DNA of 64,000 nt, from NCBI GenBank assembly GCA_038110465.1, contig JAYNJU010000001.1, forward strand, positions 248,001 through 312,000, written 5' to 3'. The notes beneath the pieces were generated by a model. It had not been told where the DNA came from. It searched no databases and saw only the letters and a list, made by a program, of their open reading frames with translations. This stretch comes from Marisimplicoccus sp038110465 (GTDB lineage: Bacteria > Bacteroidota > Bacteroidia > Flavobacteriales > Flavobacteriaceae). The translations under genes were made by a program, and so were the position numbers. Shown here piece by piece: positions 1-8,917 of the stretch; positions within the stretch are counted from its first letter, which is position 1; each line of letters opens with the position of its first letter.

Positions 1-78
1 ATTTGGATAAGTATTTCCAATCTCTTTGGAGGCAATCTCTATACATCTTCTCATGTATTTAATATGATTATAATTCAT
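1..78 (-). CDS. ribD: RibD N-terminus, partial (riboflavin biosynthesis deaminase/reductase)
   Basis: Only the first 26 codons lie in the window, and the gene runs off the left edge. Read on the minus strand from the ATG at 78, the peptide begins MNYNHIKYMRRCIEIA and ends in NTYPN. This matches the start of the RibD deaminase domain, where a His-x-x-Tyr-Met-x-Arg-Cys segment is followed by a Pro-Asn turn. RibD converts the early pyrimidine intermediate of riboflavin synthesis by deamination and reduction. It is divergent from the GNAT-prmC genes, with a 41-base gap. The call rests on a short but characteristic N-terminus. Confidence 0.72.
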   Translation of the reverse strand, partial: MNYNHIKYMRRCIEIASKEIGNTYPN

Positions 79-119
79 CTCTAAAATTAGAATTGTAAAT
101 TTAAGTTAAAAAGGTAATT

Positions 120-596
120 ATGCTAATAAGAAAAATTAGTAAAAAAGATAATAATAGCCTTTCTTTAGTTCTAAGAGAAGTATTAGTTGAGATGAATATA
201 CCAAGAGTAGGTTCTGCTTATGAAGATCCCGAACTTGATAATATGTTTGAAGCATACCAATCAAATAGATCTATATACTATGTTATTGAGGATAATAAAA
301 AAATACTTGGAGGAGCTGGTATAAATCCTTTACAAGGAGGTAATAAAAATATTTGCGAACTTCAAAAAATGTATTTTCACAATTCAATGAGAGGAAAAGG
401 ATATGGTTCAACCATGATTGATTTGTGCCTAGATTTTGCTCGTAAAGTAAAATTTGAAAAATGCTACATTGAAACAATGCCAAATATGATAGATGCGCAA
501 AAGCTATATTTAAAAAAGGGTTTTAGTTATATAGATAAACCATTGGGAAATACAGGACATAGCGCATGCCCAGTTTGGATGATAAAAAAACTTTGA
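120..596 (+). CDS. GNAT-family N-acetyltransferase
   Basis: This 158-residue protein is one GNAT domain. The acetyl-CoA pyrophosphate-binding motif R/Q-x-x-G-x-G/A is seen as RGKGYGS at about residues 91-97, followed by a helix and the C-terminal strand-helix with the usual K-x-Y-x-K-x-GF pattern (LYLKKGF). GNAT enzymes move an acetyl group from acetyl-CoA to an amine; the substrate cannot be read from the sequence. The ATG at 120 is preceded by AAAAAGG, one of the few Shine-Dalgarno-like stretches here. Its stop overlaps the prmC start by one base (TGATG), so the two are probably co-translated. PrmC modifies release factors, but no functional link can be claimed. Confidence 0.82.
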   Translation: MLIRKISKKDNNSLSLVLREVLVEMNIPRVGSAYEDPELDNMFEAYQSNRSIYYVIEDNKKILGGAGINPLQGGNKNICELQKMYFHNSMRGKGYGSTMIDLCLDFARKVKFEKCYIETMPNMIDAQKLYLKKGFSYIDKPLGNTGHSACPVWMIKKL

Positions 597-1441
597 TGAA
601 TTTAATTCAGTTAAGAAATATATATAGGGAAACTTTAAATATACCGGTTAAACAGTCTGATTATATTTTTAAGATTTTGATTAAGGAATTATGCTTAATT
701 GATCCTATTAAAGTTTCACTTGAACCTAACTATAATCTTGATATAAATTATGTTAAAAAACTTAAAAGTTCACTACAAAAACTAACTAAAAACTACCCAA
801 TAGACTATATAATTAATAAAAAAATCTTTTATGGACATGAATTTCATGTAAATGAAAAAGTCTTAATACCTAGACCAGAAACTGAAGAACTTGTTGAATG
901 GATTATATCTGAAAATACTGATAATAGTAATAAGCAATTGATTGATCTTGGTTCTGGTTCAGGGTGTATAGGTATTTCAATTTCAAAGGCAGCTCCAAAT
1001 ATTAAAGTTGTTTTATCAGATTTTTCAAAAGATGCATTAAAAGTATGTAGGATCAATAAAAAAAAAATAAAAGCAGATGTTAAAATCATAAATTTTGATT
1101 TGAATCAGAAAAAACAATTAAATCAAAAATTTGATTTAATTGTTTCAAATCCACCTTACATACCTATAGAAGATAAAAATACTATTGATGAAAATGTTAA
1201 ATATGAACCTGAAGTTGCACTTTTTACACCTAATTCAGATCCCTTATTTTTTTATAAAAAAATTTTAGATTTTGCTATTATAAATCTTAAGAAAGATGGA
1301 AAGGTTTATCTCGAGATAAACCCTATTTTTGTTAATGATTTGACTTTATTATTTAAAAGATATAATATAAATGAAATTGATTTTAAAAATGATTTTAGAG
1401 GAAAGGTAAGACTTGTTAAATTAACTTTTTTCAATGGATAA
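596..1441 (+). CDS. prmC: PrmC, release-factor glutamine N5-methyltransferase
   Basis: PrmC (HemK) methylates the glutamine of the GGQ motif in release factors RF1 and RF2, which aids peptide release. The 281-residue protein has the N-terminal helical substrate domain, a SAM-binding motif DLGSGSGCIG at about residues 117-126 and the catalytic NPPYIP at about 185-190, which is diagnostic for glutamine and adenine N-methyltransferases of this family. The frame is open from an ATG at 566 inside the acetyltransferase gene, but the ATG at 596 gives a normal N-terminus and a TGATG stop-start overlap, so I prefer it. The last 8 bases overlap ligA. Confidence 0.9.
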   Translation: MNLIQLRNIYRETLNIPVKQSDYIFKILIKELCLIDPIKVSLEPNYNLDINYVKKLKSSLQKLTKNYPIDYIINKKIFYGHEFHVNEKVLIPRPETEELVEWIISENTDNSNKQLIDLGSGSGCIGISISKAAPNIKVVLSDFSKDALKVCRINKKKIKADVKIINFDLNQKKQLNQKFDLIVSNPPYIPIEDKNTIDENVKYEPEVALFTPNSDPLFFYKKILDFAIINLKKDGKVYLEINPIFVNDLTLLFKRYNINEIDFKNDFRGKVRLVKLTFFNG

Positions 1442-3431
1442 TATTAAAACTAGAATTGAGAAATTAAAACAAACAATTAATCATCATAATCATAATTATT
1501 ATGATTTAAGTCAAACTGTTATATCTGATTATGAATACGATAAACTATTAGAGGAGCTTATTCATTTAGAAAATCTTTATCCTGAATTTAAATCAGATGA
1601 TTCACCCACATTGAGAATTGGAGGTGGTCTATCTGAAAACTTTAAGTCTGAAGAACACCTTTTTCAAATGTATTCTCTCGATAACACTTATTCAGAAGAA
1701 GATTTAGATGCTTGGTATAATAGAATTCAAAAATCAATAGACACATCAATTATTGAATTCTGCTGTGAACTCAAATATGATGGAGCTTCTGTCAATATTT
1801 TATATCAAAATGGAGAACTAGTGCGAGGTTTAACAAGAGGTGATGGAATTCAAGGTGATAACATTACTACTAACATTAAAACAATCAACTCAATTCCACT
1901 AAAATTAAAGGGAGACTTTGTTCCAAAAAATTTTGAAATACGTGGTGAAATAATTATTCCGATTGATTCATTTGAAATGCTAAACAAGAAAAGAGAAGAA
2001 AGAGGAGAGCCTAAATTTATGAATCCAAGAAATACAGCTTCAGGAAGTATAAAAATATTAGATTCAAATGAAGTTGCAAAAAGACCTTTAGAATGCTTTT
2101 TATATTCAATTGTTTCTGATGAAATTAAAACTGAAAATCACTCTGATTTATTAATTCTTGCCAGAAAAATGGGATTTAATGTCCCAACATATGAAAAAGT
2201 ATTTAGTGATATTAATGGTGTAAAGAGTTATATAGACTATTGGGATAAAAAAAGATTTCAATTACCATTTGAAATTGATGGAATTGTAATTAAAGTTAAC
2301 AATATTAATACTCAAAATGAATTAGGCTTTACCTCAAAATTCCCACGATGGGCAATAGCATATAAGTATAAGGCTGAAAATGTTGCCACCAGACTTGAGT
2401 CAATTTCATTTAATGTTGGTCGTACGGGTGCAGTAACTCCTGTAGCAAACCTTCAGCCTGTTTTAATTTCTGGTTCAACTATTAAGCGAGCTTCTCTTCA
2501 CAGTTATGACCAAATGAAAAAATTTAACTTAAGAGCTAACGATCAGGTTTTTGTTGAAAAGGGAGGAGAGATTATTCCAAAAATTACAGGAATAGATAAA
2601 AATAGAAGAGGTAATTCAGAAGATACAATTAGTTTTCCAACACATTGCCCTGAATGTTCATCAAAACTTGTAAAATTAGATTCTGAAGCAAATTATTTTT
2701 GTCCAAATTATTATGGTTGTCGTCCTCAATCTATTGGGAGACTTCAGCACTTTGTCTCAAGGAAAGCATTAAATATTGATGGATTAGGTGATGAGACAAT
2801 AAAACAGTTTTATGATGCTGGATTATTGAAAGATATAAGTGATATTTATTCACTTGATTATAAACAAATTTCAAAATTTGAGGGATTTGGCGAAAAATCT
2901 ATAGAAAATTTAAAAATAGGGATTGATAATTCAAAGCAAATTAAATTTCAAAAGGTTTTATATGGGTTAGGCATAAGGTATGTAGGAGAATCTGCATCAA
3001 AAAAAATTATCGATAATATAAATTCCATAGATGATCTAATAAAAATGGATATTGAGCAATTATCAATCATAGATGAAATTGGAGATAAAACTGCTAGAAG
3101 TATTAAGGATTATTTTCAAAATATTAGAAATATTGAAATGATTGAAAGGCTTAGATCATTCGGTCTTAATTTTAATAAAACAGAATATGAAAACAAATCA
3201 TCTAAACTAAGTGGTAAAACATTTGTAATTTCAGGAGTGTTTACAAGATTTACTAGAGATGAAATCAAGGAAATCATTGAAAAAAATGATGGAAATATTA
3301 GTTCGTCAGTAAGTAAAAAAACTAATTATTTAATTGCTGGAGAAAATATCGGACCTTCCAAATTAAGTAAAGCAAATGAGTTAGAAATTTCAATTATTAA
3401 TGAAGATCAATTGATAGACCTTATTTCATAA
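1434..3431 (+). CDS. ligA: NAD-dependent DNA ligase LigA
   Basis: LigA seals nicks in duplex DNA using NAD+ during replication and repair. The 665 residues match the normal family length. In order: an N-terminal Ia domain (SDYEYDKL near 31-38), the adenylation domain with the nucleotide-accepting lysine in ELKYDGAS (K114), the OB fold, a four-cysteine zinc finger (C405, C408, C423, C429), helix-hairpin-helix repeats and a C-terminal BRCT domain from about residue 588. All key residues are present. The ATG at 1434 lies inside the prmC tail, 8 bases overlapping, suggesting one transcript. Confidence 0.97.
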   Translation: MDNIKTRIEKLKQTINHHNHNYYDLSQTVISDYEYDKLLEELIHLENLYPEFKSDDSPTLRIGGGLSENFKSEEHLFQMYSLDNTYSEEDLDAWYNRIQKSIDTSIIEFCCELKYDGASVNILYQNGELVRGLTRGDGIQGDNITTNIKTINSIPLKLKGDFVPKNFEIRGEIIIPIDSFEMLNKKREERGEPKFMNPRNTASGSIKILDSNEVAKRPLECFLYSIVSDEIKTENHSDLLILARKMGFNVPTYEKVFSDINGVKSYIDYWDKKRFQLPFEIDGIVIKVNNINTQNELGFTSKFPRWAIAYKYKAENVATRLESISFNVGRTGAVTPVANLQPVLISGSTIKRASLHSYDQMKKFNLRANDQVFVEKGGEIIPKITGIDKNRRGNSEDTISFPTHCPECSSKLVKLDSEANYFCPNYYGCRPQSIGRLQHFVSRKALNIDGLGDETIKQFYDAGLLKDISDIYSLDYKQISKFEGFGEKSIENLKIGIDNSKQIKFQKVLYGLGIRYVGESASKKIIDNINSIDDLIKMDIEQLSIIDEIGDKTARSIKDYFQNIRNIEMIERLRSFGLNFNKTEYENKSSKLSGKTFVISGVFTRFTRDEIKEIIEKNDGNISSSVSKKTNYLIAGENIGPSKLSKANELEISIINEDQLIDLIS

Positions 3432-3439
3432 ACTTATAT

Positions 3440-3447
3440 TAAATTTG
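3440..3447 (+). promoter_or_regulatory. Bacteroidota -7 element upstream of bamD
   Basis: TAAATTTG matches the Bacteroidota -7 consensus TAnnTTTG. Transcription would start near 3453, about 10 bases before the bamD ATG at 3463. No TTTG is seen at the usual 19-21 base spacing; the nearest TTG (3411-3413) is 26 bases away. The element also contains the TTG at 3445, which argues against using that codon as the start of translation. Confidence 0.5.
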
Positions 3448-3462
3448 CCAAGTTGTATTAAT

Positions 3463-4245
3463 ATGTTTAAGTCTTTAAATATTATCGCATTATCATTTTT
3501 AATTATTTCATGCAATGATTATCAAAAGTTACTTAATAGCAGCGAAAGTGAAGTTGATAAATATACTGCCGCTGAAACATATTACAACAATGGTGAATAT
3601 AGAAGAGCTAATTCTTTAATTGAACAGATAATACCTAGTTATCGTGGTAAACCTCAAGGTGAAAGATTAGTCTATTTCTTTGCAAATTCATATTTTGAAA
3701 CCAAGCTATATTATTCTGCTGCTACCCAATTTGAAAATTTCATAAAATCATATCCAAATAGTCAAAGAATTCAAGAAGCTTATTTTATGGAAGCAAAATC
3801 ATACTATATGCTTTCTCCACTTTATACTTTAGATCAGGAAGATACATACACTGGTATTGATAAGTTTCAAATCTTCATAAATAGATTTCCAAATAGTATA
3901 TATGTAGCAGAAGCTATTGAATTAATTGATGAGCTTCAAAATAAACTAGAAAAAAAAGATTTTGAAATTGCAAAACAATATTACACTATAAGAGATTACA
4001 ATTCAGCTATTAAATCAATTGATAATTTTATTGCTGATAATCCAGGAACTATCTTTCGAGAAGAAGCTTTATATTATAGATGGTTGTCACAATATGAAAT
4101 TGCAATTAATAGTATAGAATCTAGAATACCAGAGAGAGTTACCGAACTTGAAAGATCTTTAGATAATTTTCTGAATTATTATCCAGAAACTATTTTCATT
4201 GAAGATTTATCAAAAAAAATTAATATTGCAAAACAACTATTATAG
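3463..4245 (+). CDS. bamD: BamD-like outer membrane assembly lipoprotein
   Basis: BamD is the essential lipoprotein partner of BamA in the machine that inserts beta-barrels into the outer membrane. The 260-residue protein starts with a hydrophobic signal ending in a lipobox (LIISC, acylated Cys17), followed by tetratricopeptide-type helices with YYNNGEYRRA, YYSAATQFENF and similar repeats typical of the YfiO/BamD family. I chose the ATG at 3463; an in-frame TTG at 3445 would add six residues before the signal peptide and lies inside the putative -7 promoter element. It heads a run with the omega-like subunit, coaBC and recN, an order common in Flavobacteriia. Confidence 0.9.
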   Translation: MFKSLNIIALSFLIISCNDYQKLLNSSESEVDKYTAAETYYNNGEYRRANSLIEQIIPSYRGKPQGERLVYFFANSYFETKLYYSAATQFENFIKSYPNSQRIQEAYFMEAKSYYMLSPLYTLDQEDTYTGIDKFQIFINRFPNSIYVAEAIELIDELQNKLEKKDFEIAKQYYTIRDYNSAIKSIDNFIADNPGTIFREEALYYRWLSQYEIAINSIESRIPERVTELERSLDNFLNYYPETIFIEDLSKKINIAKQLL

Positions 4246-4250
4246 AAATT

Positions 4251-4583
4251 ATGAATAAATATAGAAACACAAATGCTACCAATTCTACTAAAACCTACAA
4301 CAAGCTTGAAATAGAGGATCAAACTAACAATATTTATGAAGCTATTTCAATTATTGCTAAAAGATCAGCTCAAATTAATTCAGAAATTAAAAAAGAACTT
4401 CATGATAAACTTGACGAGTTTGCTACTCATAATGACAGTTTGGAAGAAATTTTTGAAAATAAAGAACAAATCGAGGTTTCAAAGTTTTATGAAAAATTAC
4501 CAAAACCATATGCAATAGCAGTTCAGGAATGGCTCGATGATAAGATATATTATAGAGATACTGAAGCTGAAACTGAAGAGTAA
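4251..4583 (+). CDS. rpoZ: RNA polymerase omega-like subunit (Bacteroidota type)
   Basis: This 110-residue acidic protein matches the small omega-type subunit that Flavobacteriia encode between bamD and coaBC. The family signature is the stretch from NNIYEAISIIAKRSAQIN to the C-terminal LPKPYAIAVQEWLDDKIYYR. Omega binds the beta-prime subunit and helps polymerase assembly. Similarity to the E. coli protein is faint, limited to the IAKRSAQIN-like helix that resembles the omega RARQ region, so assignment rests on recall of the flavobacterial family and on position. It begins 5 bases after bamD and ends 10 bases before coaBC. Confidence 0.75.
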   Translation: MNKYRNTNATNSTKTYNKLEIEDQTNNIYEAISIIAKRSAQINSEIKKELHDKLDEFATHNDSLEEIFENKEQIEVSKFYEKLPKPYAIAVQEWLDDKIYYRDTEAETEE

Positions 4584-4593
4584 ATTATAATTG

Positions 4594-5817
4594 ATGAGTG
4601 TTTTAGCTCAAAAAAATATTCTTGTTGGAGTTAGTGGTGGCATAGCAGCATATAAGATCCCTATTTTAGTAAGACTTCTTGTTAAGCTTGATTGTAAAAT
4701 TAAAGTAGTGATGACACCTTCTTCTAAAGAATTTGTCACACCTCTTACTTTATCCACTTTAAGTAAAAATCCAGTTTATTCTGAATTTACTTCAAAAAAA
4801 GATGGTAATCCCACTTGGAATAATCATGTTGATCTTTCAGAATGGGCTGATATCTTCATAATAGCTCCTGCAACATCTAACACTCTTTCGTCTATGGCTC
4901 ATGCAAAATGTGATAATTTACTTTTGGCATGTTTTTTATCATCTAAGTGTCCAATTTTCATTGCACCTGCAATGGACTTAGAAATGTATAAAAATGAATT
5001 AAACCAATCAAATATCAAAAAGCTAGAATCAAATAAAAATATTTCTATTTTACCAGTTGGAAAAGGTCCATTAGCCAGTGGTCTTGAAGGGGAGGGGAGA
5101 ATGTTAGAACCCTTTGAAATAATTGAATATGTTGAAAATATTTATAAAAAAAGTCTTCCTTTTAATGGACTTAATTTTCTAGTAAGTGCAGGACCTACTT
5201 ATGAACAAATTGATCCTGTAAGATTTTTAGGTAATAATTCATCTGGAAAAATGGGTTGTTATATTGCTAGAAATGCAGTTAAACTTGGTGCTAATGTAAA
5301 ATTAGTATTGGGTCCAACTAGCTTAAATATGAATTTAACAGGTGTAGAGGTTTTTAAAGTTCACAACTCAAATGAAATGTTTGAAAAAATGAAGTCCAAT
5401 TTTTTGATTTCAGATGTTGTTATTTGTTCAGCAGCAGTTTCTGATTTTAAACCTGTATTTAATAAAACTGAAAAAATAAAGAAGGATTCAGGTTTTAAAT
5501 CATTAGATTTAGAACCTACAGTTGATATTTTAAAGGAGCTAGGTAAATTGAAAAAAAATCAATTCCTCGTAGGATTTGCCCTTGAAACAAGTGATGCAAT
5601 AAAGAATGCTACTATTAAAATAAAATCAAAAAATTTAGATGCTATAATAGTTAATAAAATTGAAGATTTTAACCCAATTTCTAGTAACTATAATCAAATT
5701 GATTTCATAAATTCAAAAAATGAAATTACATCTTTTGAAAAAAAGCATAAGTCAGAGGTATCAACTGACATATTAAATACAATAAAAAAATATGTTAAAA
5801 AAAATAAGGATAAGTAA
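4594..5817 (+). CDS. coaBC: CoaBC, phosphopantothenoylcysteine synthetase/decarboxylase
   Basis: This bifunctional enzyme performs two steps of coenzyme A synthesis: joining cysteine to 4'-phosphopantothenate and decarboxylating the product. Residues 1-175 form the flavin-binding CoaC half (VGVSGGIAAYK near the N-terminus, the histidine of NHVDLS, and PAMD); residues from about 190 form the CoaB half (SAGPTYEQIDPVRFLGN, then SSGKMG). Total length of 407 is normal. An in-frame TTG lies directly before the chosen ATG at 4594. The last 26 bases overlap recN, so the two are probably translationally coupled. CoaE is encoded nearby at 8274. Confidence 0.95.
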   Translation: MSVLAQKNILVGVSGGIAAYKIPILVRLLVKLDCKIKVVMTPSSKEFVTPLTLSTLSKNPVYSEFTSKKDGNPTWNNHVDLSEWADIFIIAPATSNTLSSMAHAKCDNLLLACFLSSKCPIFIAPAMDLEMYKNELNQSNIKKLESNKNISILPVGKGPLASGLEGEGRMLEPFEIIEYVENIYKKSLPFNGLNFLVSAGPTYEQIDPVRFLGNNSSGKMGCYIARNAVKLGANVKLVLGPTSLNMNLTGVEVFKVHNSNEMFEKMKSNFLISDVVICSAAVSDFKPVFNKTEKIKKDSGFKSLDLEPTVDILKELGKLKKNQFLVGFALETSDAIKNATIKIKSKNLDAIIVNKIEDFNPISSNYNQIDFINSKNEITSFEKKHKSEVSTDILNTIKKYVKKNKDK

Positions 5818-7444
5818 TTATGCTCTTATTGAAGATTTAGAGATAACTTTTAATGATGGAATGACATCTATTACTGGAGAAACTGGTGCTGGAAAATCTA
5901 TTATTCTTGGAGGATTATCTTTAGTTTTAGGTTCAAGAGTTGACAATTCGAAAATAATTAATAAAGAAAATAAATGTTTTGTTGAAGCTATTTTTGATAT
6001 CTCTGATCATAATTTGGAATCTTTTTTTACTAAAAACGACCTTGATTTTGATGATCAAACAATTTTAAGGAGAGAGATTAGTCCTCTTGGTAAATCAAGA
6101 GCTTTTATAAATGACACACCAGTTAAAATTGAATTACTATCTAGGCTTACCAAAAATCTAATAGATATTCACTCACAATTTGATAATCTTGAAATTTTAA
6201 ATTCAAAATTTATTTTTTTGATTCTTGATTCAATTTCTGGAATTTCTGATTTATCAAATAATTTCATGAAAAAATTCAAATTATTTCAATCTATTGAAAA
6301 TAAAATTGAGGAAAAATTGATTTTAAAGAAAAAATTAGATTCAGATCAAGAATATAATAAATATTTGCTAGAAGAATTTAATAACCTACAAATTGAGAAA
6401 TTAAACTTAACTGAACTCGAAACTAAAGTTAAAGAGGCTGAGAATTTAGATTTAATTAAAGAGACTTTATCGTTGATTAACAATGAATTTAATACTGAGC
6501 AAATTGGAATAATAGATAAACTATCCTCAATAGTTAGAAGTTTGAATAAAATTTCAAATTCTTCAGATAGATTAGAAAAGTTAAGTGATAAATTAAATTC
6601 AATTTTAGAAAATATTAATGAAGTCATTTCAGATTCTGAATCTATTTATGTTGACATCAATTTATCTGATGAAAATATAGTTGATTTAACTGAGGACTTG
6701 GAAAAAATAAACACTTTGTTCAATAAACATAGAGTCAATTCTTTAGAAGAACTTATAGAAATCAAAGAGTACCTTTTAAAAAATATAAATGACCAAGATT
6801 CAATTGAAAGTGAAATATCATTACTTAAAAAAGAAAAAGAAAAAATGTTAATGGATCTAACATCTGAGGCTAATATTATTCATGAAAAAAGAAAAAATGT
6901 TAAAGTTGAATTTGAGGATCTACTAAATAATAGTTTGTTAGATCTTGGTATGAATAACTCAGAATTAAAGATCAATCTTGAAAGAACTGAAAATCTTCAA
7001 AAACATGGATTTAGCATTGGAAAGTTTCTACTAAAGTCAAGTAAGAATAATGAATACAGTGATTTAAGAGAAATAGCTTCAGGAGGGGAAATATCTAGAG
7101 TAATGCTAGCTATTAAATCAATTCTTTCAAAGCACACTAAACTTTCATCAATTATTTTTGATGAAATTGATACTGGTATATCTGGATCTATATCCTCTAA
7201 GGTAGGAGACTTGATGTATAAGATGTCAAAAAAAATGCAAGTAATTGTTATTACTCATACCGCTCAAGTTGCCTCTAAAGGAGATTTTCATTTCAAAGTG
7301 TTTAAAAAAGAATTTAACAATAGGGTTATCACTGATGTTAAAATTCTAAATGATAAAGAAAGGGTAAATGAAATTGCTGAAATGTTATCAGGAGATAAGC
7401 TAAACAAATCAGCAAATGAGCTTGCTAATGAGTTGTTGAATTAA
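5792..7444 (+). CDS. recN: DNA repair protein RecN
   Basis: RecN is an SMC-like ATPase used in repair of double-strand breaks. The Walker A motif GETGAGKS is at residues 29-36, a long lysine- and glutamate-rich coiled coil occupies roughly 150-370, and the C-terminal half has the ABC signature ASGGEISRVMLA and the Walker B IIFDEIDTGISG. Length of 550 is usual. The ATG at 5792 lies inside the end of coaBC; no DUF4835 gene separates the two as I would expect in many related genomes. It is followed 17 bases later by fabI. Confidence 0.95.
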   Translation: MLKKIRISNYALIEDLEITFNDGMTSITGETGAGKSIILGGLSLVLGSRVDNSKIINKENKCFVEAIFDISDHNLESFFTKNDLDFDDQTILRREISPLGKSRAFINDTPVKIELLSRLTKNLIDIHSQFDNLEILNSKFIFLILDSISGISDLSNNFMKKFKLFQSIENKIEEKLILKKKLDSDQEYNKYLLEEFNNLQIEKLNLTELETKVKEAENLDLIKETLSLINNEFNTEQIGIIDKLSSIVRSLNKISNSSDRLEKLSDKLNSILENINEVISDSESIYVDINLSDENIVDLTEDLEKINTLFNKHRVNSLEELIEIKEYLLKNINDQDSIESEISLLKKEKEKMLMDLTSEANIIHEKRKNVKVEFEDLLNNSLLDLGMNNSELKINLERTENLQKHGFSIGKFLLKSSKNNEYSDLREIASGGEISRVMLAIKSILSKHTKLSSIIFDEIDTGISGSISSKVGDLMYKMSKKMQVIVITHTAQVASKGDFHFKVFKKEFNNRVITDVKILNDKERVNEIAEMLSGDKLNKSANELANELLN

Positions 7445-7461
7445 ACTATATTTACAAAACT

Positions 7462-8274
7462 ATGGCTAACAATATTTTAAAGGGAAAAAAAGGTATAATC
7501 TTCGGTGCTCTAGATAATAGCTCTATTGCATGGAAAACTGCAGAAAAAATATATAATGAAGGTGGTGAATTTATTCTTACAAATGCTCCAGTTTCTATTA
7601 GAATGGGTGAAATTAATAAACTTGCAATAAAGACAAACTCTGATGTAATTGCTGCCGATGCAACAAATCTAGATGATTTAGAAAATTTAATAAATTCAGC
7701 AAAACAAAAATTTAGTGGAAAATTAGATTTTGTTCTACACTCAATAGGAATGTCTGTGAATGTTAGAAAAGGTAAGCACTATACTGATCTTAATTATGAT
7801 TGGTTGACAAAAGGTTGGGACGTATCAGCAGTATCTTTTCATAAGCTAATGCAGATATTATACAAACAAGATGCTATGAATGAATGGGGTAGTATAGTAG
7901 CTTTAACATATATTGCTGCTCAAAGAACTTTTCCAAACTATAATGATATGGCTGACAATAAAGCTTACCTTGAGTCTATTGCAAGAAGTTTTGGTTATTT
8001 TTTTGGAAAAGAAAAAAATGTAAGAGTAAATACTATATCTCAATCTCCAACATTAACTACCGCCGGAAAAGGAGTTAAAGGTCTTGAAGGTTTTTTGAAA
8101 TATGCTGATCTAACTTCTCCACTTGGAAATGCAACAGCAGATGATTGCGCTGATTTAACAGTTGCTTTATTTTCAGATTATACAAAAAGGGTCACGCTTC
8201 AAAATATCTATAATGATGGAGGTTTTTCAAATGTAGGTGTGAGTCAAGAAATTATTGACAAGCTTGATTCTTGA
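7462..8274 (+). CDS. fabI: Enoyl-ACP reductase FabI
   Basis: FabI reduces the enoyl-ACP double bond in the last step of each fatty-acid elongation cycle, using NADH. The 270-residue protein has the short-chain dehydrogenase fold with the FabI-type nucleotide-binding start (GIIFGALDNSSIAW) and the catalytic Tyr-x6-Lys as YNDMADNK (Y160, K167). SQSPTLTTAGKG near the C-terminus matches the substrate-binding loop with the conserved Ser/Thr-rich turn. The stop overlaps the coaE ATG by one base. Confidence 0.95.
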   Translation: MANNILKGKKGIIFGALDNSSIAWKTAEKIYNEGGEFILTNAPVSIRMGEINKLAIKTNSDVIAADATNLDDLENLINSAKQKFSGKLDFVLHSIGMSVNVRKGKHYTDLNYDWLTKGWDVSAVSFHKLMQILYKQDAMNEWGSIVALTYIAAQRTFPNYNDMADNKAYLESIARSFGYFFGKEKNVRVNTISQSPTLTTAGKGVKGLEGFLKYADLTSPLGNATADDCADLTVALFSDYTKRVTLQNIYNDGGFSNVGVSQEIIDKLDS

Positions 8275-8861
8275 TGAAAATTATAGGATTAACTGGGGGA
8301 ATAGGAACTGGAAAATCTACTATTCTAAATCTTTTTAAAAAACTAGGAATAAATACTTTTAATGCTGATGAATCAGCCAAACAAATAATTAACACTGATT
8401 TAGAAACTATTAAATCAGTTAAAAGAGTTTTTGGAGATAGTATTTATGAAAAAGGAGTTCTAAATAAAAAAAAAATATCAAGAATTGTATTTAATAGTTC
8501 AGAAAAATTAGCTTTATTAAATTCAATTATTCATCCAAAAGTTGCAGTAGATTTTAATAAATTTTGTGAAAAGAATAAGAATGACCATTATGTTGTTAAA
8601 GAGGCTGCTTTAATTTTTGATACTAATTCTGAAGAGAAATATGACAAAATTATTCTTGTTACAGCCCCATTAGAAGAAAGGATTGAAAGGGTGATGAAAA
8701 GAGATAAAATAACAAGGGAAAAAGTTTTAAAAAGAATAAAAAGTCAGCTAGACCATGAAAAACTTAGCCATAAATGTGACTTTGTTATTAACAATTTAAA
8801 TGAAGCAGGTTTAATTGTATTAGTTAATGAAATTCACAATACAATACTTGACTCCATATAA
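8274..8861 (+). CDS. coaE: Dephospho-CoA kinase CoaE
   Basis: CoaE phosphorylates the 3'-hydroxyl of dephospho-CoA, completing coenzyme A. The 195-residue protein has the P-loop GGIGTGKST near the N-terminus, the NADESAK substrate segment, the HP of IIHPKV and the lid region VMKRDKI(T)REKVLKRI. I start at the ATG at 8274, which overlaps the fabI stop (TGATG); an in-frame TTG sits one codon upstream. Placement beside a two-component gene pair is common in Flavobacteriia. Confidence 0.94.
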   Translation: MKIIGLTGGIGTGKSTILNLFKKLGINTFNADESAKQIINTDLETIKSVKRVFGDSIYEKGVLNKKKISRIVFNSSEKLALLNSIIHPKVAVDFNKFCEKNKNDHYVVKEAALIFDTNSEEKYDKIILVTAPLEERIERVMKRDKITREKVLKRIKSQLDHEKLSHKCDFVINNLNEAGLIVLVNEIHNTILDSI

Positions 8862-8917
8862 CATCTTAACATTTCATTAAGAAATTATATTTTTAAAAAT
8901 TGAGAATTTTATAAATT

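Noticed and set aside
3445..3462. Longer BamD starting at TTG 3445
   Set aside because: The codon lies inside the predicted -7 element, and it would add residues ahead of a good lipoprotein signal.
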